Counted from the stretch's first letter, positions 51,855-59,758 are shown. The stretch: DNA of 64,000 bases from Halorussus gelatinilyticus (GCF_023238445.1 NZ_CP096658.1:2790001-2854000); one strand, 5' to 3'. Notes: generated by a model from the sequence alone, not told the origin. Numbers and translations are program-made.

Positions 51855-52247
51855 ATGGACGAGGACCTCGATGCAGTCCGGGAGCGTAGGAAGCGCACGC
51901 TCATGCAGGAACAGGGCCTCGGTGCGCCGGCGTCGCCGGTCTACGTCGATGGCTCCCAGAGCCTCGACCAGACCGTGACCGCCCACGACGTCGTGTTGGT
52001 CCACTACTACGCCGACGGCGGAGCGGGCCAGCGCCTCCATCCCGTCGTGGAGTCTGTCGCCCGCGAGACGTTCGCTGCAGTGGCGAAGGTCAACGTCGTC
52101 CACCACCAGAAGTTGGCCTTGGAACGGGGCGTCGAGGCGACTCCCGCGTTCGAGGTGTACGCCGACGGCGAGCGTCAGGAGCGCGTTCGCGGGCAGGTCG
52201 GAAGAGACGAGTTGGTCGAGTTGGTCGGCGAGTACACGCCGTTCTGA
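51855..52247 (+). CDS. Thioredoxin-fold protein lacking the CxxC motif
   Basis: A 130-residue protein. The C-terminal ~95 residues follow the thioredoxin order: strand VVLVHYYAD, then the helix where WCGPC would lie but reads GGAGQRLHPVVES, the central VAKVNVVHHQKLALERGV, the cis-Pro segment ATPAFEVYADGE and the terminal strand RVRGQVGRDELVELV. Both catalytic cysteines are absent, so it cannot act as an oxidoreductase, but the cis-Pro and overall fold remain, suggesting a binding or chaperone role. The N-terminal DAVRERRKRTLMQEQG helix is basic and probably binds another molecule. Confidence 0.75.
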   Translation: MDEDLDAVRERRKRTLMQEQGLGAPASPVYVDGSQSLDQTVTAHDVVLVHYYADGGAGQRLHPVVESVARETFAAVAKVNVVHHQKLALERGVEATPAFEVYADGERQERVRGQVGRDELVELVGEYTPF

Positions 52248-52255
52248 CTGCGGGA

Positions 52256-52423
52256 CTACACCGCGCCGGCGACGCCGCTCCCGATGGCGGCACCGCAGTC
52301 GGCGCAGGCGACGAGGTAGAACCGCTTCGAGGTCTTGAATATCCCCGTCGTGGAGTCCATGTCCAGAAACTCCACGTCGGCCTGCTCCTCCAAGGTCGTC
52401 TCGCATTCGGGACAGTGAACCAT
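52256..52423 (-). CDS. Very small zinc-ribbon protein
   Basis: A 55-residue protein with two CxxC knuckles, CPEC (about 4-7) and CADC (about 43-46), separated by FLDMDSTTGIFKTSKRFYLV. The start at 52423 gives MVHCPECET; the longer upstream frame (to 52486) is the tail of the paralogue in another frame and is rejected. It lies two bases after the stop of the paralogous segment at 52426-52611, so both are read from one transcript. Small zinc ribbons like this are frequent in haloarchaea and may act in transcription or translation, but the role is unknown. Confidence 0.75.
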   Translation of the reverse strand: MVHCPECETTLEEQADVEFLDMDSTTGIFKTSKRFYLVACADCGAAIGSGVAGAV

Positions 52424-52425
52424 CG

Positions 52426-52611
52426 TCAGGCCGCCTCGGCGTTCGATTTGGCACCGGCGACGCCGCTTCCGATCGTTCGACCGCACTCCGCGCAGTTGGC
52501 GGTGTAGAACCGCTTCGACGCTTTGACGAAACCCGTCTCGGCGTCCATCTCGACGAACTCGATGTCTTCCTCGTCGGCGAGCTGAGTTTCACATCCGGGA
52601 CAGTGTACCGT
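52426..52611 (-). CDS. Paralogous small zinc ribbon with no canonical start codon
   Basis: This frame, before the 52256 gene, would encode 61 residues with the same order of motifs: VHCPGCETQLA, then EFVEMDAETGFVKASKRFYT, then NCAECGRTIGSGVAG. At the position of the partner's ATG there is ACG, and between it and an upstream in-frame stop there is no ATG, GTG or TTG. The only internal ATG (in VEMDAE) would lose the first zinc knuckle. Either it uses ACG, which is very rare, or it is a recent pseudogene of the partner. Product remains intact otherwise. Confidence 0.5.
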   Translation of the reverse strand, partial: TVHCPGCETQLADEEDIEFVEMDAETGFVKASKRFYTANCAECGRTIGSGVAGAKSNAEAA

Positions 52612-52690
52612 GTGGCCGTCTGTTCAAATAACTGACTGATAACCCTTGTGGCGAGAACGCGCCGTCACGACCCGCCGTCCGAAACTTCTT

Positions 52691-52724
52691 TTAGGCCAGC
52701 CTAATTCAGATTAGGTTAGCCTAA
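52691..52724. promoter_or_regulatory. Two tandem iron boxes (DtxR/IdeR/SirR-like operators)
   Basis: TTAGGCCAGCCTAA (52691-52704) and TTAGGTTAGCCTAA (52711-52724) are two near-identical interrupted palindromes whose starts are 20 bp apart, so they lie on the same DNA face. The second matches the core of the established DtxR/IdeR consensus TTAGGTTAGCCTAACCTAA. It ends three bases before the ATG at 52728, so a repressor bound here would block a leaderless promoter. Haloarchaea carry DtxR-family iron regulators (Idr1/Idr2, SirR). Confidence 0.75.
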
Positions 52725-52727
52725 ATC

Positions 52728-53174
52728 ATGTCCGACTCTCTCGACACCATCCGCCGCGAAATCGACGATATCGCCGCCGAGGACGGCGATTTCTACGTCG
52801 CGTGCGCCGACACGGACGAGCGCCCCGCGCCGCTGACCGGCCGCCGGTTCCCGACCGAGGAGGCCGCAAACGAGGCGGCCGACCTCGCGCGTTCGTACCG
52901 CGCGACCCTCCGCGAGTCCGACCCCGACCTCCCCGAACACCGCCTCTCGGTGTACGAGTGCACCGACGACCCGCCGACGATGGTCTCGACCCGCGAGCGC
53001 GCTGCGGGAACCCGCGAGAACGGTCTCCCCCGGACTTCTCGGTCGGTGACGCTCTCGGGTGACTGCGAGTCCGAGTGGCTCCGGATGGACAACGCGCCGC
53101 TGGTCCACGTCCGACGCGACGGCGAACCGCTCCCGGACGACGCCGTGGAACGCCAACTCGACTCGAAGCTATGA
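52728..53174 (+). CDS. Uncharacterised haloarchaeal protein (DUF7552-like), iron-box controlled
   Basis: A 148-residue protein of a haloarchaeal family (I believe DUF7552). The N-terminal half has LDTIRREIDDIAAEDGDFYV, CADTDERPAPLTGRRFPTEE and an Ala/Glu-rich helix; the C-terminal half ends WLRMDNAPLVHVRRDGEPLP. The paralogue at 54067 shares both ends. The gene starts three bases after two iron boxes and overlaps the next gene by four bases (ATGA), so both should be repressed when iron is sufficient. No metal ligand cluster or catalytic motif is evident; a structural or regulatory role in iron limitation is inferred only from the operator. Confidence 0.7.
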   Translation: MSDSLDTIRREIDDIAAEDGDFYVACADTDERPAPLTGRRFPTEEAANEAADLARSYRATLRESDPDLPEHRLSVYECTDDPPTMVSTRERAAGTRENGLPRTSRSVTLSGDCESEWLRMDNAPLVHVRRDGEPLPDDAVERQLDSKL

Positions 53175-53986
53175 CCCAGCGATTCGCGGGGAGCGACGGC
53201 GAGGCGTCGTTCGACCCTCGGACGCCCGCCGCCGTCGAGCGCGCGGCGAGCGAGCGCGACCGCATCGAGGAGAAGGTCGCCGCGTTCGGCGAGTTCCGCG
53301 AGCGCGTCGCGGACGTGCCGGCCGACGCGGGCGGACGCGGAAGTCGGACGGCACGGTCGGGGCGGTCCGCCGGGGGGACGCTGGCGGTGGGGACGACCGC
53401 GAGCAGTTCGGCGGACGGCACGGCGACGGTCCGCGAGGCGTTCGGCGAGACGGTCCTGGCCTACGCCGACGCCGACTCGATGCAGGAGGCGATGGCCGAC
53501 GAACTCTCACCGGAACTGACGGCGGCGCTCTCGCCCGCGGCGGGCGAGTTCTCGACCGGCCTGAAGCGCCAACTGGTCTCGCGGGCCGACCAGCGCCGCA
53601 AGGAGTGTCGCCTGCTCGCCGACGGCATCGAGGGCGAGCGCGAGCGAATTCGGGCTATCGCCGACGAATTCGAGGGGATTCTCGACCGGCTCGCTACCGC
53701 CGACGAGACGCCGCTCCTGCAACTCGGATTCGAGGAGTTGCGGGCGCGCCACGACCGACTCGCGGCGTTCCGCGAGACCTGCGACCGACTCGCGACCGAG
53801 CGACAGGCCGCGATTCGAGAGACGCGAAACGACGGCCTGATCGGGATTCGGGAGGCGGAGCTGATAGCCCACCTCTACGGCGAGTTCACGGACTCTCACC
53901 CGGTACTGGCCGACCTCGCGGAACTCGACGCGCTGCTGGCCGACTGCCAGTTTGCGGTCCGGAAGCACCTCTGCGCGCGAGTCTGA
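53171..53986 (+). CDS. Uncharacterised haloarchaeal protein (DUF7260-like), second gene of the iron-box operon
   Basis: A 271-residue protein, mostly alpha-helical. A Ser/Gly-rich loop (about 50-80) separates an N-terminal helix with ASERDRIEEKVAAFGEFRERV from a longer helical part containing TVREAFGETVLAYADADSM, LVSRADQRRKECRLL and the terminal IREAELIAHLYGEF. I believe it belongs to the family known as DUF7260, which tends to occur beside DUF7552 genes. It overlaps the preceding gene by four bases, and so shares its iron-box control. Coiled-coil helices suggest it oligomerises or binds a partner. Function unknown. Confidence 0.65.
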   Translation: MTQRFAGSDGEASFDPRTPAAVERAASERDRIEEKVAAFGEFRERVADVPADAGGRGSRTARSGRSAGGTLAVGTTASSSADGTATVREAFGETVLAYADADSMQEAMADELSPELTAALSPAAGEFSTGLKRQLVSRADQRRKECRLLADGIEGERERIRAIADEFEGILDRLATADETPLLQLGFEELRARHDRLAAFRETCDRLATERQAAIRETRNDGLIGIREAELIAHLYGEFTDSHPVLADLAELDALLADCQFAVRKHLCARV

Positions 53987-54066
53987 CCGGTTCGTATCAC
54001 TTTTCCGGCCGATGCCGATTCCGAAACTGCTTAACGGTTGGTCTGTGGTCTGGCCATCGAGTCCCC

Positions 54067-54519
54067 ATGACAGACTCTCTCGAACACCTCCGCCAGCGGA
54101 TAACCGATTTGACCGACCCGGACGGCGATTTCGCCGTCGTCTGTCCGCTCTCTGGGAAGTGCCCGGTCCCCGTCCGCGGCGAGTCGTTCCCCTCCGCGGA
54201 CGCCGCCGAGGAGGCCGTGGACCTCGTGGTCGAGTACCGCAAACTCCTCCGGGAGGTGGACCCCCACCTCGAAAACGTCCCTATCGTCGCCACCGAGCGA
54301 GGCGACGACCCGCTCGCGTTCGACGCGCGCGAGCAGAGCGAGCGCGCGGGCGAGGCGTCCGGCCGCCGGCGTCGCCTCTGTCGGTCGGTCTCGCTCTCGG
54401 GCGAGGGCGACGACGAGTGGCTTCGGATGGAGAACGCGCCGGTCGTCCACGTCCGGCGCGACGGCGAACTGCTGGACGACGAGACGGTCTCGCGGCAACT
54501 CCGGGCCGCGCTTCGGTGA
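54067..54519 (+). CDS. Second DUF7552-like protein, no iron box
   Basis: A 150-residue paralogue of the 52728 product. Shared blocks are the DSLEHLRQRITDL opening, GDFAVVCPLSGKCPVPVRG, the middle helix EEAVDLVVEYRKLL and the terminal WLRMENAPVVHVRRDGEL. It differs in having two cysteines in the CPLSGKC loop, where the paralogue has CADTDER. Its upstream region (53987-54066) has no TTAGG motif but a TTAACGG TATA-like box with leader, so this copy is probably not under the same iron control. It converges with the membrane-protein gene at 54525, leaving five bases between the stop codons. Confidence 0.68.
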   Translation: MTDSLEHLRQRITDLTDPDGDFAVVCPLSGKCPVPVRGESFPSADAAEEAVDLVVEYRKLLREVDPHLENVPIVATERGDDPLAFDAREQSERAGEASGRRRRLCRSVSLSGEGDDEWLRMENAPVVHVRRDGELLDDETVSRQLRAALR

Positions 54520-54524
54520 ACTCG

Positions 54525-55544
54525 CTACCCCGACTCGCGTATCTCGCGGCGCAGTTCCGGAATCAGGTCGAAGTCCCGGTCGGCGTCTCCGAGGACCAAC
54601 AGCGCGTGGTACCGCAGGTAGGTCTGAATCGGCACGAAGACCACCGCGAGGACAGCAACGAGAAGCAGGACGTACGCCAGCACGACGACGACGAGCGCGG
54701 TCAGCGCGAGCGGACTCCCCAGAACCGCGTCGAGACCGCCGACCAGCGACACCCCGAGGACGCCGACGACCGCGACCGGAGCGACCAGTAGCGCGCCGAC
54801 GATACCGCCGACGACCGAGGAGACCAGTCCGGCCGCGAACGCGAGGACGACTCGGACGAGCGCGTAGACGCCGAACTGCTTCCACTCGCGGGTCAACGTC
54901 GGCCAGAAGCGCCGCCACCCCCCGAGGACCCCGACGTTCTTCTGGATCATCACCGGCACGACGAAGTTGGCGGTGAAGGCGTCTATCGCGGCGACCAGAA
55001 GCCCGAAGAGTACGACCAGCGGAATCAGGCCGACGAGCAGGCCCAGCGAGAGCTCGAGACCGCCGGTGGCGAGACCGACGACGCTCGCCACCAGTGCGAG
55101 TGCGGGAACCACGACGAGGAGTCCGAGCGCGACCCGGAAGACGAACAACTGGAGCGCGCGACCGAAGTGCTGGCCCGCGTAGTCCCGAATCCGAACGTGC
55201 TGGCGGCGCAGACTCTCGACGAAGACGAACTCCATCACGGCCCCGACGAGAACGTACAGCAGACCGACGAGCAGTCCGACCGCGACGAGTCCGAGGAGTA
55301 TCGGTAGTACGTCGCCGAACTCGGCCGGAACGTCGAACTGGCCCGGTCCCGGAGTCGTCCCCGGCCCGTCGCTCGGCGTCCCGGTCGAACCCCCGGCGCT
55401 GAACGACGGGCCGCTACCGCCGCCGCTCCCGAGGAAGAAGACCACGAGCGCGAGTTTGAGCCACTGACGAACGTCGAGCGGCGTGAGCAGCGACTTCGTG
55501 GCGTCGAGCGCGTCGTCCAGCGCCTCCACCGCGTACCATGGCAT
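54525..55544 (-). CDS. Polytopic haloarchaeal membrane protein (DUF7544-like)
   Basis: A 339-residue membrane protein. A conserved start, MPWYAVEALDDALDATKSLL, precedes a Gly/Ser/Pro-rich exposed segment (about 37-68). Six or seven hydrophobic segments follow, with the shared turn GVLGGWRRFWPTLTREWKQ before the last group. This turn resembles the SW/RW-x-xW-x-x-L motif of the GPDPase membrane-domain group at 51052, so both may be distant relatives. I believe the family is DUF7544. Role unknown. It is single, with the TrmB regulator behind it on the same strand at a 58-nt distance. Confidence 0.68.
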   Translation of the reverse strand: MPWYAVEALDDALDATKSLLTPLDVRQWLKLALVVFFLGSGGGSGPSFSAGGSTGTPSDGPGTTPGPGQFDVPAEFGDVLPILLGLVAVGLLVGLLYVLVGAVMEFVFVESLRRQHVRIRDYAGQHFGRALQLFVFRVALGLLVVVPALALVASVVGLATGGLELSLGLLVGLIPLVVLFGLLVAAIDAFTANFVVPVMIQKNVGVLGGWRRFWPTLTREWKQFGVYALVRVVLAFAAGLVSSVVGGIVGALLVAPVAVVGVLGVSLVGGLDAVLGSPLALTALVVVVLAYVLLLVAVLAVVFVPIQTYLRYHALLVLGDADRDFDLIPELRREIRESG

Positions 55545-55602
55545 GAGTGGGGGTACGACGCCGACCGAGAAAACTGTCGGGGAGGCGTCGGGTCGGCCCG
55601 CG

Positions 55603-56373
55603 TCAGACCGAGACCGCGTCGCCCAACCCGCCGTCGATGAGTTGGATGAGGACCCCGGCGATGCCGGTCTTCGACGACCAGATGGCGGTCTCCTCCTCCA
55701 ACTCGGGGTCGCCGCGTCGGTCGCGGACGCTCAGGAGGACCGTCTCGCCGTCCACGACCACGACGCGACCCACTGGGTCGTCGCCGTGGGGGTGGTCGGC
55801 CGGGAGTTGCATCACTGCCACGTCGCTGTCGGCGAACAGTTCTTCGAGCGCGGGGTCGCCGACGAGGAACACCTCGACGCCGGCGTCGGCCCGCTCGCGC
55901 AGGCGGTCGGCGAGGTCGTCGGTCAGGCCGTGGGCGTCCCGGCCCACGCCGAAGACGATGCGGCGCTCGGCCTCCTCCAGCAGTTGCTCGACGCGGCCGT
56001 CGATGCTGGTCCGGCCGTGGACCGTCCAGATGTCCTCGCGCTCCTCGTCGCCCTCGCCGCGCTGTTTCCGGGCGGCTTCGAGGTAGTCGAAGGCCCGCTC
56101 TTGGGTGCGCTCGAACTCGCCGCGGAGGTGCGACCGGGCGGCTTCGGGTCTGACGGGCCGGTACTGGATGGGCTTGGACTGTTGGACCTCCACGAGACCC
56201 CGGTCCTGCAGGGACTCGGCTGCGCCGTAGACCTGCGAGCGGGGCACGTCGGTCGCCCGATGCACGTCGCGGGCGGTGCCCGTCCCGAGTCGCTGGAGCG
56301 CGGCGAACACCTTCGCCTCGTAGTTCGAGAGACCGAGGTGTTCGAGCGCGTCGATGGCGTCGCCTTCGTCCAT
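55603..56373 (-). CDS. TrmB family transcriptional regulator
   Basis: A 256-residue regulator. The N-terminal winged helix (about 5-75) has LGLSNYEAKVFAALQRLG and VPRSQVYGAAESLQDRGLVEV, the TrmB hallmark. The C-terminal part (about 110-256) has the TrmB sensor/PLD-like domain with IVFGVGRDAHGL and VFLVGDPALEELFAD, often ligand-binding, and ends in GVLIQLIDGGLG. Its ATG overlaps the stop of the upstream RND exporter gene (TGATG), so it probably controls that operon from the palindrome at 59558-59576. Ligand unknown. Confidence 0.88.
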   Translation of the reverse strand: MDEGDAIDALEHLGLSNYEAKVFAALQRLGTGTARDVHRATDVPRSQVYGAAESLQDRGLVEVQQSKPIQYRPVRPEAARSHLRGEFERTQERAFDYLEAARKQRGEGDEEREDIWTVHGRTSIDGRVEQLLEEAERRIVFGVGRDAHGLTDDLADRLRERADAGVEVFLVGDPALEELFADSDVAVMQLPADHPHGDDPVGRVVVVDGETVLLSVRDRRGDPELEEETAIWSSKTGIAGVLIQLIDGGLGDAVSV

Positions 56374-59300
56374 CAGTCCTCGCTCACCTCCGTCGCGCCT
56401 TGGGCGACCGTCGAACTTGGGTCGGTGTCGGTAGCCTCGTCCGGCCCGAGGTAGCGCGTCCACAGCGCCAGCAGACTCGGGAGGACGAGGACGCTGGCGA
56501 GGAACGCGTAGATGATGGTCAGGCCGGTGATGATGCCGAACTGCTGGAGCGCGGGCAGGATGGCGAAGGCGAGGACGCCGAACCCGCCGACCGTGGTCGC
56601 GGCGCTCCCCAGCAGCGCGCCGCCGGTCCCGGTGACGCTCTCGCGCATGGCGGCCCACATGGTGTCGCGCCGCCCGAGTTCCATCGTGTAGCGCTCGCTG
56701 AGGTGGATGCTGTAGGCCACCCCGAGGCCGACCGTGAGGCTCGTGATCATCCCCGTCAGGACGTTGAACGGCATCCCGAGCAGGTACATCGTCCCGAGAA
56801 TCCACGAGACGCTGAACGCCACGGGGAGCAGGGTGATGGCTCCGAGTACGGCGCTCCCGTGGGCGAGTCGGTAGGCTATCATCAGGAAGGCGAACGTCGC
56901 GCCCAGCGTGATGAGTAGGCTCTGGATGACCGTATCGAGCAGTTGCTTCTGGACGATTTCGAAGACGATGGGCTGGCCCGTCGCGGTCGCGGTCAGGCCG
57001 CCGCCCTCGACGTTCGCGGCGATGGCGCGCATCTCGGTCGTGACCGTCGAGGACGACGCGCCGCCCTTGACCGAGACGACCATCCGCGCGGCCTCGTACT
57101 CGCCGTCCTGGCGACTGATGACACCTTTCGCTTCCTGTGGCGCGACCGCGAACAGTTTATCGAAGACCTTCTCGACGTTCCGGTCGGGCACGCCGTCGCC
57201 GTCGGTGTCGGCCGCCGCGAGCGTCTGGTTGAACGACTCGTTCTGGGCCGCTACGCGGTCCATCACCGAGAGCGGACTCCGAATCTGCGGTTCGCCGTTC
57301 GAGAGGACGACCACTACGTCCTCCTTTCCGGCGGCGGTCTGCTTCGCCTGCTGGAGTTTTTCGAGGGCTTTCGCGGTGGCGACGTCGCCCTCCACGAGAA
57401 TCTGGGCCTGCGAGTCCTGTCGCAGGAAGTTCTCGTTGACGTATTCGAGGTTCGCCTTCGCGGTGTACGTACCGGGTGCGAACGGTTCGGGCAAGTCTTT
57501 CATCCAGTTCGGCGGGTCCTCCGCGAGGAAGTCCGTCTGCGAGAAGCTGGTATCGACCTGCGTCGCGCCGTAGGCACCGCCCGCCGAGAGGACGAGCGTC
57601 AGCGCGATGACGACGAAGGGCGCTTTCCGGGCGGCGACCGCACCGACCGAGAGCATCGAGCCGAGTGCGCCGCCGCCGGTCCCGAACGCCCGCTTCTTGC
57701 GGTCGAAGCCTCTGGATTCGAGGAAGCCGTCGATTTCGACCTTGAGTGCGGGAATCAGACCGCCGAAGACGACCAGCGCGGCGAGGATGCCGACCGAACT
57801 CACGATACCGAAGTCCTGAATCGGCGGGAGCGGACTGACGAGGTTCGACATGAAGCCGATGACCGTCGTCGCGGTCACCCAGACGAGCGCCACGCCGACG
57901 CTCGCCAGCGCGACCGACATGCCCTGTCGGACGCTCTCGCCCTCGTGTTCCTCGCGTTCCTCGCGGTGACGCATGAACACGTGGATGGCGTAGTCGATGG
58001 AGAGACCGATGAGCAGGACCGGCACCGCGATGAAAATTTGGTTGAAGGTGATGTCCGCCCAGCCCATGAAGCCGAACGTCCAGACGAGGACGACCGCGAT
58101 GCCGAACACCCCGAGAAGGATGTCCAGCAGGTCCCGATACGCGATTATCAACGTCAGGACGACGAACAGCAGGGCCATCGGGCCGACGATGGCGATGCTG
58201 TCGGCCATCGACTGCTGAGTCTCCTCGCTGATGATGCCCGACCCGAAGACCAGCACTTCGCGGTCGAGTTCCTGCTCGGCTATCTGGCGCATCGCGGTCT
58301 GGGACTCGACGATGGTGTTCGAGGCCATGCTCTGGACCGCTTGTCCGCCCTGCTGCTGGAACACGACGAGCATCGTCGCGTTGGCCTGCGTGCTACCGGG
58401 TTCGTAGGAGGTCGGCATGAACGCGAACGCCTGACTCGACGGCCCGGAACCGCCCTCGCTCAGGACGGTCGTGACCGACGACTCGACCTCCGACCGGTTC
58501 ATCGACTGCAACTGGTCGATCTGCTCGGAGAGCGTGGGCGAGGACGCGTTCTGCAACTGCTGGCGCCGTTCCTGCAACTGCTGGGCGTCCTCGGCGAGTT
58601 GCTGGCCCTTCTCCTGCAGGTCCGCGGCGCGCTGCTGGAGTTTCCGGTACTCGTCGGCGAGGACTCCGCGCGTGCCCAGTCGATACACCTGCTCGAACTG
58701 CGACCGAATCCCGGCCGCGCGCTGGCGGTAGGTGGACTGGTTGATCTCGCCCTGCTGTAGCGAGGCGTTGAGTCGGTCGAGGCGCTGTTGGAGACCCCGA
58801 ACCTGCTCGAAGGCCCGCACGTACGTCGCCGACCGGTTCGCGCTCAGGTTCGCGGTCGCGCCGGTTCGGACCTGCTGGAGTCGCGTCTCTATCTGCTGAG
58901 ACCGCTGGCGGTACGTCGAATTGTTGACTTCGCCCTGCCGGATCGAGGCGTTGAGGCGGTCGTACCGGGCCTGCAACTCGCGGGTCCGGTTCAGACTCGC
59001 GCTGAGTCGCGCGGCGGTGCGGTTGAGTTGCCGACTCCGCTGTTGGAGTTGCGCCCGCGACTCGTTGAGCGACTCCTTACGCTGTTGGAGTTGCGCGCCC
59101 TGCTTGCGGAGTTCGGACGCCTGCTCCTGACGGATGGCGACCGTAGCGACGATGTTGGCGACGCCGGCCGTCGGCGTCTCGTTCGCCAGCGTCCGGTTGA
59201 CGGTGGCGTTGTTCCGCAACGCCTGCTGGAGTCGCAGGGTCTCGATTAGCGCGTCCTTCGAGAGGACGTTGCCGTTCTCGTCGCGGACGATGAGTTGGAC

Positions 59301-59510
59301 CGTCGTCTGGTTCTGGTCGCCCGATGAGAAGTTCGAGTTGATGTAATCGAGCTTCTCGGCGGCCGTGCTGTCGCTCTGGAACTGGTCGAGCGACGACGAC
59401 TGCTCGACCATCGGCGCGCCCGCCCCGACCAGCACGGTCAGCACGAGGAGGGCGGCGATGACCGGACGACTGTACTCCGTGACGGCGGCGAAGAGGTCGC
59501 TGGCGTTCAC
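56373..59510 (-). CDS. RND/MMPL family exporter with long extracytoplasmic coiled coil
   Basis: A 1045-residue exporter of the RND/MMPL type with two six-helix membrane modules: first at about 17-35, then 425-600; second at about 640-660, then 855-1025. Between the first two helices lies a large external domain with a Gln/Arg/Leu-rich coiled coil (about 115-330: LRKQGAQLQQRKESLN, LNASLQQGEINQSTYRQR). A second external domain (about 660-850) carries DTDGDGVPDRN, a calcium-binding-like loop. MMPL/HpnN members move lipids or hydrophobic compounds; the long coiled coil is uncommon in short archaeal homologues. First gene of an operon with the TrmB regulator; no accessory adaptor gene. Confidence 0.88.
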   Translation of the reverse strand: MNASDLFAAVTEYSRPVIAALLVLTVLVGAGAPMVEQSSSLDQFQSDSTAAEKLDYINSNFSSGDQNQTTVQLIVRDENGNVLSKDALIETLRLQQALRNNATVNRTLANETPTAGVANIVATVAIRQEQASELRKQGAQLQQRKESLNESRAQLQQRSRQLNRTAARLSASLNRTRELQARYDRLNASIRQGEVNNSTYRQRSQQIETRLQQVRTGATANLSANRSATYVRAFEQVRGLQQRLDRLNASLQQGEINQSTYRQRAAGIRSQFEQVYRLGTRGVLADEYRKLQQRAADLQEKGQQLAEDAQQLQERRQQLQNASSPTLSEQIDQLQSMNRSEVESSVTTVLSEGGSGPSSQAFAFMPTSYEPGSTQANATMLVVFQQQGGQAVQSMASNTIVESQTAMRQIAEQELDREVLVFGSGIISEETQQSMADSIAIVGPMALLFVVLTLIIAYRDLLDILLGVFGIAVVLVWTFGFMGWADITFNQIFIAVPVLLIGLSIDYAIHVFMRHREEREEHEGESVRQGMSVALASVGVALVWVTATTVIGFMSNLVSPLPPIQDFGIVSSVGILAALVVFGGLIPALKVEIDGFLESRGFDRKKRAFGTGGGALGSMLSVGAVAARKAPFVVIALTLVLSAGGAYGATQVDTSFSQTDFLAEDPPNWMKDLPEPFAPGTYTAKANLEYVNENFLRQDSQAQILVEGDVATAKALEKLQQAKQTAAGKEDVVVVLSNGEPQIRSPLSVMDRVAAQNESFNQTLAAADTDGDGVPDRNVEKVFDKLFAVAPQEAKGVISRQDGEYEAARMVVSVKGGASSSTVTTEMRAIAANVEGGGLTATATGQPIVFEIVQKQLLDTVIQSLLITLGATFAFLMIAYRLAHGSAVLGAITLLPVAFSVSWILGTMYLLGMPFNVLTGMITSLTVGLGVAYSIHLSERYTMELGRRDTMWAAMRESVTGTGGALLGSAATTVGGFGVLAFAILPALQQFGIITGLTIIYAFLASVLVLPSLLALWTRYLGPDEATDTDPSSTVAQGATEVSED

Positions 59511-59557
59511 GCCCGACCCCTCCGCGCGACGGTTCGTCGTAACATCTCTGGCACTGT

Positions 59558-59576
59558 TGTTAGTAGCCTACTAACA
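59558..59576. promoter_or_regulatory. 19-bp palindrome, candidate operator of the RND-TrmB operon
   Basis: TGTTAGTAG (59558-59566) and CTACTAACA (59568-59576) are perfect 9-nt arms around one central C. On the minus strand a TTTATGC TATA-like box (about 59582-59590) lies just before it, and the exporter ATG (59510) 48 nt after it. A repressor placed here would stop transcription of both the exporter and TrmB, as expected for autoregulation. Confidence 0.65.
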
Positions 59577-59642
59577 GCGCGAGCATAAACCCTCGGAAAT
59601 CGGATTCGTCGGCCGGGAGCGGTCGGGCGGCAGAGAGCCAGA

Positions 59643-59658
59643 ACGAAAATAGTTTCGT
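59643..59658. other. Short palindromic hairpin ACGAAA/TTTCGT
   Basis: ACGAAA and TTTCGT are perfect 6-bp arms with a 4-nt loop, in an AT-rich patch near 59640-59695 that could hold promoter elements. The stretch between the exporter start and the subtilase end (59577-59941) holds no credible coding sequence. Confidence 0.4.
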
Positions 59659-59722
59659 AAGAGCGTCTATAACAGTGGAAAACGATATTTAGGCGCGGTA
59701 TGGAAAGCAAGCGGCGTTTCGA

Positions 59723-59758
59723 GGTCGCACGGCCGACGCAGACGTCAGCCGTGCGACC
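59723..59758. terminator. Strong hairpin between the subtilase and exporter genes
   Basis: GGTCGCACGGC (59723-59733) and GCCGTGCGACC (59748-59758) are perfect 11-bp arms with a 14-nt loop. It lies 184 nt beyond the 3' end of the subtilase. No poly-T tract follows on either strand, so a classic terminator is unlikely; it may instead stabilise a 3' end. Confidence 0.4.
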
